From: CAIYZT01 sp031385445
Lineage (GTDB): Bacteria; Pseudomonadota; Alphaproteobacteria; Rhodobacterales; Rhodobacteraceae
NCBI GenBank assembly: GCA_031385445.1
Contig: JANNBM010000004.1
Span: 15,385-79,384, forward strand
Length of the DNA stretch: 64,000 nucleotides
Direction of reading: 5' to 3'
The notes beneath the pieces are model-generated. The model ran no database searches. It saw only the letters and a list, made by a program, of their open reading frames with translations, and was not told where the DNA came from. Shown here piece after piece: positions 1-9,216 of this stretch; within the stretch, counting starts at the first letter, position 1; every line of letters starts with the position of its first letter. Made by a program: the position numbers and the translations under genes.

Positions 1-2
1 AG

Positions 3-161
3 GCACGCCCCGCACCGCGCCCCGCACCGCAACCGGTCGTCAGCTTTGAACCCCCGGCCGCTGCATCTGTTCCCGCACCCGAAGCCGTGGCTGCCAAACC
101 TGCGCCAAAACCGCGGGTCCGCAAGCCTGCCGTAAAGGTCGATGCACCTCAGGGCGAATAA
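3..161 (+). CDS. C-terminal fragment of an unknown Pro/Ala-rich protein
   Basis: Frame 3 is open from the window edge to a TAA at 159-161. The 52 visible residues are very rich in Pro, Ala, Val and Lys and end in a short basic then acidic stretch (RKPAVKVDAPQGE). This is a low-complexity tail, not a folded domain, so the family cannot be read from it. Long basic Pro/Ala tails occur on RNase E-type and other multidomain proteins, but nothing here identifies one. The gene is convergent with rsmA. The 48 bases between the two stops show no clear terminator. Confidence 0.6.
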   Translation, partial: ARPAPRPAPQPVVSFEPPAAASVPAPEAVAAKPAPKPRVRKPAVKVDAPQGE

Positions 162-209
162 TCAGCGAAATCGATGGCTGCCCGCACACCGGGCGGCCAG
201 GTGCCGGCC

Positions 210-1046
210 TCAGGCCAGCAGCCGCGCCAAAGCACAGAATTGCTCCAGTCCGATCTCTTCGGCCCGGCACGTCGGCTCAATCCCCGCCGCCACCAGCTTT
301 TCCTCAATCCCCGGCCCCATGCCCTTGAGCGAAGATCGCAGCATCTTGCGCCGCTGATTGAACGCCATCGCGGTCACGCGCGCGAGGACGGCGCCATCGG
401 CAGCAAAGCGCGGGCTGTCGAGTCGGGTCAGGTGGACCACCGCCGAATGCACCTTCGGCGCGGGGGTGAAAGCTTCGGGCGGCAGGCTCATCACGATGCG
501 CGCATCGCAGCGCCACTGGGCCAGCAGCGCCAGCCGCCCGTAATGTTCCGTGCGCGGCTTTGCGACGATCCGCTCGGCCACCTCGCGTTGAAACATCAAG
601 GTCAGGCTTTCCCAAAACGGCGGCCAAACGGGCGGAGTCAGCCAGCGGATCAGCAACTCGGTCCCGACATTATAGGGCAGGTTGGCCACCACGCGGATCG
701 GCGGGGTCAGATGCGTGAGGGGGTCAACCTGCAAAGCGTCGCCGGTGATCAGCGTCAGCTTTCCGGGGTAAGTATCGGCGATCTCTTGCAAAGCGGGCAG
801 GCAGCGCGGATCTTTTTCGATGGCGAGCACCCGCCGCGCACCCTCGGCCAGAAGCCCGCGCGTCAAACCGCCCGGACCCGGCCCAATTTCCAGCACATCG
901 CAGCCCGCCAAATCCCCCGCCTGCCGGGCGATCTTGGCGGTCAGGTTCAGGTCGAGCAGAAAGTTCTGCCCCAGCTGCTTTTTCGCCGTCAGATCATGCG
1001 TGCGGATCACATCGCGCAGGGTTGGCAATCCGTCAATCGTGCCCAA
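210..1046 (-). CDS. rsmA: 16S rRNA (adenine(1518)-N6/adenine(1519)-N6)-dimethyltransferase RsmA
   Basis: SAM-dependent enzyme that dimethylates two adjacent adenines in helix 45 of 16S rRNA during late 30S assembly (KsgA). Visible signatures are GQNFLLD near residue 26, the SAM-binding EIGPGPGGLT near 53, and the catalytic NLPYN motif about residue 125. I chose the TTG at 1046 because family proteins begin close to the IDGLP segment and a GAGGGC Shine-Dalgarno-like stretch precedes it; this gives about 278 residues, near the family norm. An in-frame ATG at 1088 would add 14 residues and extend further into pdxA. It is the last gene of the minus-strand lpt-surA-pdxA-rsmA run and overlaps pdxA, so it is probably co-translated. 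Confidence 0.95.
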   Translation of the reverse strand: MGTIDGLPTLRDVIRTHDLTAKKQLGQNFLLDLNLTAKIARQAGDLAGCDVLEIGPGPGGLTRGLLAEGARRVLAIEKDPRCLPALQEIADTYPGKLTLITGDALQVDPLTHLTPPIRVVANLPYNVGTELLIRWLTPPVWPPFWESLTLMFQREVAERIVAKPRTEHYGRLALLAQWRCDARIVMSLPPEAFTPAPKVHSAVVHLTRLDSPRFAADGAVLARVTAMAFNQRRKMLRSSLKGMGPGIEEKLVAAGIEPTCRAEEIGLEQFCALARLLA

Positions 1047-2019
1047 ATCGCGCCCTCGCCATGGTTTGCGCCAGACGCAGCGCGGCAATCAGGCTGTCCG
1101 GGCGCGCAATGCCCTGGCCTGCGATGTCAAACGCGGTTCCGTGGTCGGGCGAGGTGCGGATGAACGGCAGACCAAGCGTCACATTGACGCCGCCGTCAAA
1201 ATCCAGCGTCTTGATCGGGATCAGCGCCTGGTCGTGATACATGCAGATCGCCGCATCATAGCTGGCCCGCGCTGCGGCATGAAACATCGTGTCCGCAGAC
1301 ATCGGACCGCGCAGCACAAGCCCCTCGCGCTGAAGCCGCTGGACCACAGGGGCGATGAGGATTTGCTCTTCGCTGCCCATCGCGCCGCCTTCGCCCGCGT
1401 GGGGGTTCAGCCCGGCGATGGCGATCCGCGGCTTGGCGATGCCGAAATCCTGCCGCAAGGCGGCATGGGTGATGCGAATTGTGGTTTCAAGCAGCGGCGC
1501 GTTCAGCCGCGCCGCCACCTCGCAAAGCGCGATATGGATCGTGGCCGGAACCACCCGCAGCATCGTCGAGGCCAGCATCATGACCACGTTTTCTGCGCCA
1601 GCCAGATGGGCCAGAAATTCGGTATGGCCGGGAAAGGCGAAACCCGCCCCGTTTTTCAATGCCTTCTTGTGGATCGGCAAAGTGCACAGCGCCGACGCCT
1701 GACCCGCCTGCACAAGGGCCACGCCCCGCGCGATCACGTCAATGACGGACTGCGCATTCGCAGGTTCGGCGATGCCTTTGGTCTGGGCCGCAGGAAAGGC
1801 GTGCAGCAGAACCGGCAGCACATCCGGCCCCACCTGCGCCGCCTGTCCGGGGCTGTCAATCAGGGCGAATTGGGTGCCTTCGGGCAAATGCCGGGGATCA
1901 CCGATCAAAAAGAACGGCACTTCGGGGCCAAGCGCGGCGCGGGCTTTGGGGGCAAGTTCGGGTCCGATGCCCGCAGGCTCGCCGCAGGTCAGCGCAACAG
2001 GGCGGTGCCGGGCAGTCAT
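1033..2019 (-). CDS. pdxA: 4-hydroxythreonine-4-phosphate dehydrogenase PdxA
   Basis: NAD-dependent oxidation of 4-phosphohydroxy-L-threonine in the DXP-dependent pyridoxal phosphate pathway. The 328-residue protein begins with the family's TCGEPAGIGPE segment, contains GHTEFLA in the middle and the metal-binding YHDQALIPIK with LPFIRTSPDHGTA near the C-terminus, all typical of PdxA. Its ATG overlaps the surA-like stop by 4 bases (ATGA), so translation is probably coupled. The surA-pdxA-rsmA order is widely conserved in Proteobacteria (also seen in E. coli with lptD upstream). Confidence 0.97.
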   Translation of the reverse strand: MTARHRPVALTCGEPAGIGPELAPKARAALGPEVPFFLIGDPRHLPEGTQFALIDSPGQAAQVGPDVLPVLLHAFPAAQTKGIAEPANAQSVIDVIARGVALVQAGQASALCTLPIHKKALKNGAGFAFPGHTEFLAHLAGAENVVMMLASTMLRVVPATIHIALCEVAARLNAPLLETTIRITHAALRQDFGIAKPRIAIAGLNPHAGEGGAMGSEEQILIAPVVQRLQREGLVLRGPMSADTMFHAAARASYDAAICMYHDQALIPIKTLDFDGGVNVTLGLPFIRTSPDHGTAFDIAGQGIARPDSLIAALRLAQTMARARFGHD

Positions 2020-3224
2020 GGCGCGATGATAAAGGCTTCGGCCCGCAATTCTTCGAGATAAGACTGCGCGTGCAGGGCCATTTTCTGGTTCAAAAGCTGA
2101 CTGCGCACGTCATCACGCGAGGCGGGGATATCGGACAACGGCAGGCGTGAGCACAGCATCACCACCTCGGTTTGCCCAGCTGCGGTTGTGATCACCGCCG
2201 TCTCGCCCGCGTCAAGCCCGCGCAGTGTGGCGGCAAGTCCCGCCGGAACGGCGCTTTCGGGAATTGTTTCGCGCAGGATCGCCTCTTCGGGAAGGTTGCG
2301 GCCAAAGGGCAGCAAATCCTCGCAGCGATCAACATCGGACGTTATTTTCGCGGTATCTGTGCCAGCGGCCACGCCAAAGCGCAGGTAATCGACGGCAAGC
2401 GCGCGCGCCGCCTCGCCCTGCACGGATGAACGGTCCCGCAGGAAAAACAGCACGACCGTGTCGCCTGTCTGGATCGGATCCGTCATTTGATCCGGCTCCA
2501 ACTGCGCAACCTTTGCCGCGATTTCGGGGGGCAGATCAGACAGAAGCAGCCAATCAAGGATCCCGCCCCGCGCCGCCGACGGCGATGTCGAATTCAACCG
2601 CGCCGCCGCCGAAAACCCGGCGGCCGTTGTCACATCGCCCTTGATCCGTTCGGCAAGCTGCACCGGATCACTCGTCCCGCCCTTTTTCAGCACGATTTCC
2701 GACAGCAAAAGCTTTAACTCACCGCCCGAGGCCATGCCGTCCGCGATAGCGCGGTCGATCTGTTTTTCTGAAACCGAGGTGGAGGGCAGAAACTTGGCCC
2801 GGATGGTTTCGCGCCACAGCAAACCGGCCTTCACAAAGTCCCGAAAGGTTTCGGGCGCCACGCCGCGCGGGGCAAGCGCCTTGATAAACTGATCCGCCGT
2901 CAGGTTCGCGCGGCCGGCAAAAGCGTCCATCCCGGCCGCTAAGTCATCGGGCGAAACCTCAACGCCCAAGGCCTCGGCCACGCTTTGCCGAAGTCGGTCG
3001 TCGATCAGCGAATTGCGCGCCTCGGTCGTCGCATCGGCATTGGGCTGCAGCAAGGAAAAGAAGATGATCCGCTGCGTCAGCTCATAATTCGTGATCACCC
3101 TGCCGTTTACGATGATCGCCGGGGCAAAGGGATTGTCCTGCGCCGTCACCATCTGCGCCCCCAAAAACGGGACGATGATCAGCAGCATCATCTTATGCCA
3201 AAGCCGCGCACTGAAAGTCTTCAT
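2016..3224 (-). CDS. surA: SurA-like periplasmic peptidylprolyl isomerase/chaperone
   Basis: Periplasmic folding factor for outer-membrane proteins. The chosen ATG at 3224 (AGGGTC upstream) starts with a basic n-region, a hydrophobic helix and a cleavage-like site after VTAQ, followed by APAIIVNGRVITNYELTQR, the usual SurA N-terminal core. A parvulin-like region follows around residues 160-270 (LLLSEIVLKKG, with a later GGILDWLLLSDLPPEI). About 402 residues, close to E. coli SurA, although I see only one convincing parvulin-type domain. It lies between lptD and pdxA, as in E. coli, 23 bases after lptD. LptD is a known SurA client, which fits the pairing. Confidence 0.9.
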   Translation of the reverse strand: MKTFSARLWHKMMLLIIVPFLGAQMVTAQDNPFAPAIIVNGRVITNYELTQRIIFFSLLQPNADATTEARNSLIDDRLRQSVAEALGVEVSPDDLAAGMDAFAGRANLTADQFIKALAPRGVAPETFRDFVKAGLLWRETIRAKFLPSTSVSEKQIDRAIADGMASGGELKLLLSEIVLKKGGTSDPVQLAERIKGDVTTAAGFSAAARLNSTSPSAARGGILDWLLLSDLPPEIAAKVAQLEPDQMTDPIQTGDTVVLFFLRDRSSVQGEAARALAVDYLRFGVAAGTDTAKITSDVDRCEDLLPFGRNLPEEAILRETIPESAVPAGLAATLRGLDAGETAVITTAAGQTEVVMLCSRLPLSDIPASRDDVRSQLLNQKMALHAQSYLEELRAEAFIIAP

Positions 3225-3247
3225 TCTTCGACCCTGTCCATCGCCGC

Positions 3248-5392
3248 TTACTTCCCCCGGCATTGCCGCGCCGGCCCAACATTACCGCCGCCGAAGCCCA
3301 AAAGCTCCACCGTCAATCCGAAATCAGTTGCTGGCCTTACACTAGTCGAGGAGCCAAACCGACGCGAGACTGAAAGATCAACTTTCAGACATTCGTTCAA
3401 AAACGCAAGTCCCGCCCCCGTTGAAACCGCGCTGTCCGTGGCAAGATCATAACGCGCATCGGCAAGCGCCGTCCAATTTCCGTTCAGATCATAGGACGAC
3501 GCCAGAACGATCTCTTGCGTGTCGACATCCCGGTCCTCGGCCGGATCCGCCGACAGATCGGTAAATCCCAGCGCCAAGGCATAATTCTCTTCCGTCAGAT
3601 CAAAGCGCAGTTCGGTTTTGGTCGGGGTCAAAGTGTCATCCAGCAAAGCGCGCCCGGTAAAGGCGAGCGCCGATGCCGAATTGACCGACATGGCCAGCAG
3701 CCAGTCAGACTTTGTTCCTGAAAGGCCCGAAGCGTTTGAGAATTGCGCAGGATCATCAAGGCGCAGAACCCGGCCCGCCGTCACCCCCAAGGACAGGCCC
3801 GATGGCGCGTCAAACAGATAATTGCCGCCGATATTCAGATGAATGCCCGCCTCTTTGCCATCGGTTCCGGGAAAGCGGTTCAGATCGAACAGGTTCGCCT
3901 CGTCAAATTCCACCAAGGCGGAATCTTCATTCGGGATGCTCCCGTCATCCTTTGGGGCGAGGACGAGTTGCAGGACCGGCTCCACCAGATGAACCGCGCC
4001 CGAGGCGCCCGTCTTTGACCAAGGCCAGCGCAATTCCGCGGCCCAAACGCCATGCGTGCGCCAGCTACGGCCCCCATAAACGGCATCCTGACTGATGGCA
4101 TAATAATCGGCGTAAACCTCGCCCATCGAGGCAAGGATCATGCCGTTTTCAAGCGTCCAATTGCGCCGCCAATCGGCCGAAAAGGACAGCCGCCCAAGGT
4201 CGCGCCCGTCTGCGATGCCGTCGCCGTTCAGATCCTGGCTTTCGTCAGACGGGCGGAAATGCGTGTGGGCTTCGATCATGAACCCGCCTTGGCCCCCAAT
4301 CGGTCCGCCATTGAAGCGGCGATGAAACACCAGATCGCTGATCGCGGCGGGCAGCGTCCCATCGCCTTCGCCGGCTCTAAGGGATTGAAATCCAATCACT
4401 TGCCCTTCGATGAAAGAATTTCTTTGCGTTCTCGATAGGATCAACCTGCTGTCCAGACGGTCAGTGTTTGAAATTCCGTAGTCGGACAAATAGGTGCCGT
4501 CCGACACCAGGATCCCGTTCGCGCTTGCGGTAAAGCCAAGCGGCAGGGCCATCTGACCCTCGCCTTCAAGATAGCCGCGCACCGGCCCATCCGTCAGCTG
4601 ATCCTTTGAAAAGGCGCCCTTTACGGTGTAAAAGCCGCGCCTCAGCGCCTCGCGGTACCGCAGTTCGACCGTGCGGCCGGATTTGGTGGTCACGAAGGGC
4701 GTTATGGTCAGGTCCCGGCTTGGGCCAAGGGTCAGAAAATAGGGCAGGCGAAACCCAAAGCCGTTGCTTGTGGACGACGATAATTTCGGGATCAAAAACC
4801 CGCTGGCCCGGTCCAACGTCGGATCGGGCAGGCGCAACCGCGGCAGGTAAAACACCGGAACTCCGGCAAAACGCAGCTGCGCCGCGGTAAAATAAAGCTG
4901 CTGCGCGTCCGCATCATGCAAGACCGATTTCGCCCGGATTTCCCAAAGCGGCACCTGACCGCCGCAAACTTTGCACGACGAAGCGGTCACGCTGACCAGA
5001 CCGGTATAACGCCCGCCTTCGCTGCGCCGGACCTCGGCCGCCGCAAGTTGCAAACGGTTGGCGAGCACGACCCGCGCCGATGTCAGGATGCCGTCTTGCA
5101 GATCGCCCGATAAATCGGCCTGATCGGCAAGAATGATGTTGCCTTTGCCATCTTCAATCCGAATGGGCCCGGTGATCGTCAACCGATCGGTATCAGCGTC
5201 GTACATCAAGCTGGACGCGCGCAAAATCTGCCCTTGGTACAAAATTTCGACATTGCCCTGCGCGACAAGACGGTTGCTGCCAACGATGGACAGGCTGTCC
5301 GCCAAAAGCGTGGCCCGGTCTTGGGCGAGCGACGGGCTGATGAGCGCCACGAAAACTGCGATCAGGGTGAACAGGCGCCGCACGTCAGCCAT
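3248..5392 (-). CDS. lptD: LPS-assembly outer-membrane protein LptD
   Basis: Outer-membrane beta-barrel that, with LptE, inserts lipopolysaccharide in the outer leaflet. 714 residues with a signal peptide (cleavage probably after SLAQ), an N-terminal OstA/LptA-like jellyroll (DSLSIVGSNRLVAQGNV..., residues about 32-150) and a C-terminal barrel of about 500 residues rich in alternating aromatic strands. Cysteines at SCKVC (near residue 137) and near the C-terminus (FLNECLK, ARQCRGK) fit the inter-domain disulfides known in LptD. The start overlaps the lptG stop by 8 bases. The upstream partners lptF and lptG form the inner-membrane transporter, so the operon supplies most of the Lpt bridge; lptA, B, C and E are not in the window. 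Confidence 0.96.
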   Translation of the reverse strand: MADVRRLFTLIAVFVALISPSLAQDRATLLADSLSIVGSNRLVAQGNVEILYQGQILRASSLMYDADTDRLTITGPIRIEDGKGNIILADQADLSGDLQDGILTSARVVLANRLQLAAAEVRRSEGGRYTGLVSVTASSCKVCGGQVPLWEIRAKSVLHDADAQQLYFTAAQLRFAGVPVFYLPRLRLPDPTLDRASGFLIPKLSSSTSNGFGFRLPYFLTLGPSRDLTITPFVTTKSGRTVELRYREALRRGFYTVKGAFSKDQLTDGPVRGYLEGEGQMALPLGFTASANGILVSDGTYLSDYGISNTDRLDSRLILSRTQRNSFIEGQVIGFQSLRAGEGDGTLPAAISDLVFHRRFNGGPIGGQGGFMIEAHTHFRPSDESQDLNGDGIADGRDLGRLSFSADWRRNWTLENGMILASMGEVYADYYAISQDAVYGGRSWRTHGVWAAELRWPWSKTGASGAVHLVEPVLQLVLAPKDDGSIPNEDSALVEFDEANLFDLNRFPGTDGKEAGIHLNIGGNYLFDAPSGLSLGVTAGRVLRLDDPAQFSNASGLSGTKSDWLLAMSVNSASALAFTGRALLDDTLTPTKTELRFDLTEENYALALGFTDLSADPAEDRDVDTQEIVLASSYDLNGNWTALADARYDLATDSAVSTGAGLAFLNECLKVDLSVSRRFGSSTSVRPATDFGLTVELLGFGGGNVGPARQCRGK

Positions 5393-6479
5393 CCTCCAGA
5401 TGCAAAAGCAGACCGACCGACATCAAAATCGCAATCAGGGGCGGCGACCAGGCTGCCATCAAAATCGGAATTTGTTCATTTTCTCCAAGGATTTGCCCGA
5501 AGTTTCGCAGAAAGAAGATTAAGAACCCGCACAGCAGTGCCATCAAGATAAGCGGCCCGCTGCGACCGCCCCGCGCGTGGCGCATGGTGAAACCGGCCGC
5601 GATCAGAACCATGCTGGCCAAAAAAACCGGCGTTGCCATTTCGAAATTGAACCACATCCGGTGCGCGCGCGCGGAAAACCCGGCTTTTTCCAGATCCGCG
5701 ATATAGCGCGGCAAATCCCAGATACCGATCGCGTGCGGCGTGCCGAAACTATCCGCTATCTTGTCCGCCGTCAGATCAGTTTCAACCCGCAAGGCGCCCG
5801 GTGAAACCGCCGCCTGCCGCTCTGGGTTGTCCGCACCAAAATCCCAGGTTTTCGCAGTCTCCAGCGCCCAGGCACCTTCGGTCAGCCGGGCCAGCGGGCT
5901 TGAAATGCGCAGGTCCAGCTGCCCCGACTGGCCGTATTGCAGGAACGTCACATCAAAAAGTTCGGTGCCGTCAAGGTTCGCGCGTTCGGCCTGAATGACC
6001 GTCTGACCCAACTCCGAAGCCTGGCGCAGCCAAAGGCCAGCCTCGTTTATGGATAGCACGGAGCCCCCCCGCGCCTGACCGGATGAAAGGTCATCGTAAA
6101 CGCGCGATGTGGCGGCAACGATCGGATTGAACGCGGCCACGCTGACAAGGCCGATGACAAGGGCGGCCAAAATCGGCGACCAAAGAAAGCGCAGCCCGGA
6201 GCGGCCGCTCGCGCGCACGACAACCAACTCTGACGATTTGGCCAGACCGGTGAACAACCCGATCGCGGACAGGATCATGATCAAGGGCAAGATCTGGTAA
6301 ATGCTTGCCGGCGCGTTCAGCAGCGCCAGCTTTGTGGCCGTTTTCAAGGTGATGCCGGTCGCCGAAAACCGGCGCAGTTCCTCGATCACGCCGATGGCGG
6401 TCATGATGGCAAAAAACCCGCCGAAGACGCGCAGAAACATCCAAAGAAACCGGCGCGCAATGTAGAAATCCAGCGTCAT
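5385..6479 (-). CDS. lptG: LPS export ABC transporter permease LptG
   Basis: Inner-membrane permease which, with LptF and the ATPase LptB2, extracts LPS from the inner membrane. The ATG at 6479 starts MTLDFYIARRFLWMFL, the typical YjgP/YjgQ family opening, and overlaps the lptF stop as ATGA. 364 residues: about three N-terminal membrane helices (residues 14-120), a periplasmic beta-jellyroll domain (about 130-270), then three more helices up to the C-terminus (ending LLHLEDG). An in-frame extension to 6527 exists but would run inside lptF and is not needed. Confidence 0.96.
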   Translation of the reverse strand: MTLDFYIARRFLWMFLRVFGGFFAIMTAIGVIEELRRFSATGITLKTATKLALLNAPASIYQILPLIMILSAIGLFTGLAKSSELVVVRASGRSGLRFLWSPILAALVIGLVSVAAFNPIVAATSRVYDDLSSGQARGGSVLSINEAGLWLRQASELGQTVIQAERANLDGTELFDVTFLQYGQSGQLDLRISSPLARLTEGAWALETAKTWDFGADNPERQAAVSPGALRVETDLTADKIADSFGTPHAIGIWDLPRYIADLEKAGFSARAHRMWFNFEMATPVFLASMVLIAAGFTMRHARGGRSGPLILMALLCGFLIFFLRNFGQILGENEQIPILMAAWSPPLIAILMSVGLLLHLEDG

Positions 6480-7597
6480 GATGCGGCCATCGCTCCGGCT
6501 CGGCGCCTTGGACGCTGTGATATCCACAACAGAACCAATCCTGTGATGGATGCCAAAGCGGGCGCAAGATAGGCCAAAATCCAGCCGCCCGGCATCCCCG
6601 ATCCGAATTTGACCGAGGCCGTCGAAAGCCCCTGCACCATCACCATCAAACCCACCGCCAGCACGATTTGCCGCAACAGGCCAAACCGGCTGTAGCTGCC
6701 CTGAACCATGGCGCCAAACCCGATCAGCGCCACGCCGATACCGAGCAATGGCTCGGCAAAACGCGCGTGACCGTCGAAAATCAGCGCGGCGCGCGTTTGT
6801 TTCGTCTCCGCGATCAGCGCCTCGGTTGGCATCAAAAGCTGCGCAGTGGAAAGCTCGTCCGAACTGCGCCCCCGCGGCGCGCGCCCCGACAAAAGCCCGC
6901 CCAGATCATAGGTGAAATCGGCAAAGCGCGTCACCGAAAGGGCATTGGTCTGCATGGTCAGAACCTGCGCCATGCCGTCGATCATGATCAGTTTTGGCCC
7001 GTTTTCGGCGCGCACGAACACCGCGCGCCCCGCCGTATAGGTGGTCGTGCGGCCCGCGCTTCTTGTGTCGGTCAAAAGCAGATCTTCGAGCGCACCATTG
7101 CCGGCGATTTTGCCGATGAAAAGAGTAACCCCTTGCGCCGGATGCATGAATTGCCCCTGCTTCAAAAACCGCGCGGTGACATTTTCCGAAATCTCATCCC
7201 GCCGGTCCACCATCATCATCCGGCTTTCGGGCACCAGATAATGGGTCAAAACCATCATCATCCCCGCCACGACAAGACCAAAGAACACAACCGGCCGCGC
7301 CATGCGAAAGCTGGAAAAGCCGGTGGCCTGCATCACCACCAGCTCGCTGTCAGACATCATCCGGTTGGTCACGTACACCGTGGCCGCAAAGGCCGCAATC
7401 GGCAGGACCAGCTTGATCACGTTGGGCAGGGTCAGCGCTGAAATTTCCAAAAACACCAGCGCGGATTGCCCATCGCCGATCAGCTGATCAAAAAGCCCGA
7501 CGGCGCGGTTCACCCAATAGACCGCAACCAGCACCAAGGCAAAAAAGCCAAAAAGTGCAAGGAGTTGCGAGAACATATAGCGGTCGAATCTTGGCAA
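6476..7597 (-). CDS. lptF: LPS export ABC transporter permease LptF
   Basis: Partner permease of LptG in LPS export. 373 residues if translation starts at the TTG at 7597 (LPRFDRYMFSQLLALFGFF), which matches the usual family N-terminus; the next ATG, at 7576, would remove the first seven residues, and the open frame extends to 7708 without homology-like sequence. Three N-terminal helices, a periplasmic domain and three C-terminal helices are apparent, including SDSELVVMQATGFS, a cytoplasmic segment typical of the family. It is the first gene of the minus-strand envelope run and is divergent from pepA, so the 146-base gap should hold both promoters. Confidence 0.94.
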   Translation of the reverse strand: MPRFDRYMFSQLLALFGFFALVLVAVYWVNRAVGLFDQLIGDGQSALVFLEISALTLPNVIKLVLPIAAFAATVYVTNRMMSDSELVVMQATGFSSFRMARPVVFFGLVVAGMMMVLTHYLVPESRMMMVDRRDEISENVTARFLKQGQFMHPAQGVTLFIGKIAGNGALEDLLLTDTRSAGRTTTYTAGRAVFVRAENGPKLIMIDGMAQVLTMQTNALSVTRFADFTYDLGGLLSGRAPRGRSSDELSTAQLLMPTEALIAETKQTRAALIFDGHARFAEPLLGIGVALIGFGAMVQGSYSRFGLLRQIVLAVGLMVMVQGLSTASVKFGSGMPGGWILAYLAPALASITGLVLLWISQRPRRRAGAMAAS

Positions 7598-7743
7598 GGG
7601 CCCATCCCGGTTTGATCCCCTTCTGTCTAACGCAAGTTCGGCGGAATGGAAAACTCCCATCTGGTGCTTTCCCGCTTTCACCCCTAGCCTTAAGCCAAAG
7701 CCTGCCAAATCCCCCCCCCAGCCTTGCCCGATGGAGAATCATC

Positions 7744-9213
7744 ATGAAACCCTTGCCGCTTGCCCTTTTGGAAACCGATCTGGAGGCGCTGGCCGGTTTT
7801 GCCGGGCGCATTGGCGTGGTTATTGAAGATGCGGCCAAGATCGGCCCAGCAGCGGTGCGGCTGGACCGATTGATGCGCGGCGGGTTGAAACGCTTTTTGG
7901 CGAGCGAGGCCTTTGCCGCGCTTAAAGCTGGCGAGACACGCGAGTTGGCCTTCCCAGCCGGTCTTGCGGCCGAAAGCCTGCTCATTTGTTCACTGCCGCG
8001 CAAGGCTGGCAGGCTCGCCGCGCGCAAAGCCGGCGGGGCGATTGCCAAGGGGCACGGCAAAACCGGCACGATGATCGTCGCTGGCAAGCATCCGATGGTG
8101 GGCGAAATCGGCCTTGGCGCCGTGCTGCGCGGCTATGAGTTTACCGATCACAAATCGGGCGACAAAAAAGAGCTTGGCGCGCTGAGCATGATGGTGACGA
8201 CGCCGCAGACGGCCCAAGCCGAGATCGATGCCATCGCCGCGCTGGCCGAGGGCGTGTTTTTCACCCGCGATCTGGTGAATGAGCCTGCCAATGTGCTGAC
8301 CACGACAGAGTTTGCCGATCGGCTGTGCGGGCTGCGCGCGCTTGGGGTTGAGGTTGAGGTTTTGGACGAGGCGGCACTGGCAAAGCTGGGCATGGGCGCG
8401 CTTTTGGGCGTGGGGCAAGGCTCGCCCAGCCCCTCGGCAATTGTGGTCATGCGTTGGAACGGCGGCGCGGCGGGGGATGCGCCGTTCGCGCTCGTCGGTA
8501 AGGGCGTGGTGTTTGACAGCGGCGGAATTTCCATCAAACCGGCGGGCGGGATGGAAGAGATGACGATGGATATGGGCGGCGCGGGTGTGGTTTCGGGGGT
8601 GATGAAAACCCTCGCGCTGCGCAAGGCGCGGGCCAATGTCGTCGGACTTGTCGGGCTGGTGGAAAACATGCCCGACGGCAAGGCGCAGCGGCCGGGCGAT
8701 GTGGTGCGCTCGATGAAGGGCGACACCATTGAGGTGATCAACACCGACGCCGAGGGGCGCTTGGTTCTGGCCGATGTGCTGTGGTACGCCCAAGAGCGGT
8801 TCAAGCCGACCGGGATCATCAATCTGGCGACTTTGACCGGGGCGATCATCGTGGCTTTGGGTTCCGAAAATGCCGGGGTGTTTTCCAACGACGACGCGCT
8901 TTGCGCCGCGTTCTTGGCCGCTGCGGCCAAAGAGGGCGAGGGCGCGTGGCGGATGCCGATGGGGCAAGCCTATGATGACAAACTGAAATCGCGGATTGCG
9001 GATATGATGAATGTCGGCGGGCGCGAAGGCGGCTCGATCACGGCGGCGCAGTTTATCAAGCGGTTCATCAAGGACGGGCAGCCGTGGATTCACCTTGATA
9101 TTGCGGGGGTGACGCTGGCCAAGTCTGACACCGATACTGCACCAAAAGGGGCGACGGGGTGGGGGGTTTTAAGCCTGAATCGTTTGATTTCCGATATGAT
9201 CGAAGCGAAATAA
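7744..9213 (+). CDS. pepA: Leucyl aminopeptidase (M17)
   Basis: Cytosolic two-metal aminopeptidase releasing N-terminal residues from peptides. The start at 7744 has a good Shine-Dalgarno (ATGGAGAATC). 489 residues: an N-terminal macrodomain-like region up to about residue 170, then the catalytic domain with the metal-binding Lys/Asp stretch in GKGVVFDSGGISIKP (near 255) and the M17 signature NTDAEGRL (near 331). Later elements MGQAYDDKLKSRIADMMN and TAAQFIKRF are also typical. Divergent from lptF and only 3 bases before holC, an arrangement common in this group. Confidence 0.97.
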   Translation: MKPLPLALLETDLEALAGFAGRIGVVIEDAAKIGPAAVRLDRLMRGGLKRFLASEAFAALKAGETRELAFPAGLAAESLLICSLPRKAGRLAARKAGGAIAKGHGKTGTMIVAGKHPMVGEIGLGAVLRGYEFTDHKSGDKKELGALSMMVTTPQTAQAEIDAIAALAEGVFFTRDLVNEPANVLTTTEFADRLCGLRALGVEVEVLDEAALAKLGMGALLGVGQGSPSPSAIVVMRWNGGAAGDAPFALVGKGVVFDSGGISIKPAGGMEEMTMDMGGAGVVSGVMKTLALRKARANVVGLVGLVENMPDGKAQRPGDVVRSMKGDTIEVINTDAEGRLVLADVLWYAQERFKPTGIINLATLTGAIIVALGSENAGVFSNDDALCAAFLAAAAKEGEGAWRMPMGQAYDDKLKSRIADMMNVGGREGGSITAAQFIKRFIKDGQPWIHLDIAGVTLAKSDTDTAPKGATGWGVLSLNRLISDMIEAK

Positions 9214-9216
9214 CCC

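Noticed and set aside
1047..1088. Longer rsmA start at the ATG at 1088
   Set aside because: Would add 14 residues without family similarity and increase overlap with pdxA; kept only as an alternative.
820..2061. Long plus-strand open frame (about 413 codons) opposite pdxA
   Set aside because: Its protein is Arg/Gln/His-rich and lacks any domain; it mirrors the codon usage of pdxA on the other strand, as expected in GC-rich DNA.
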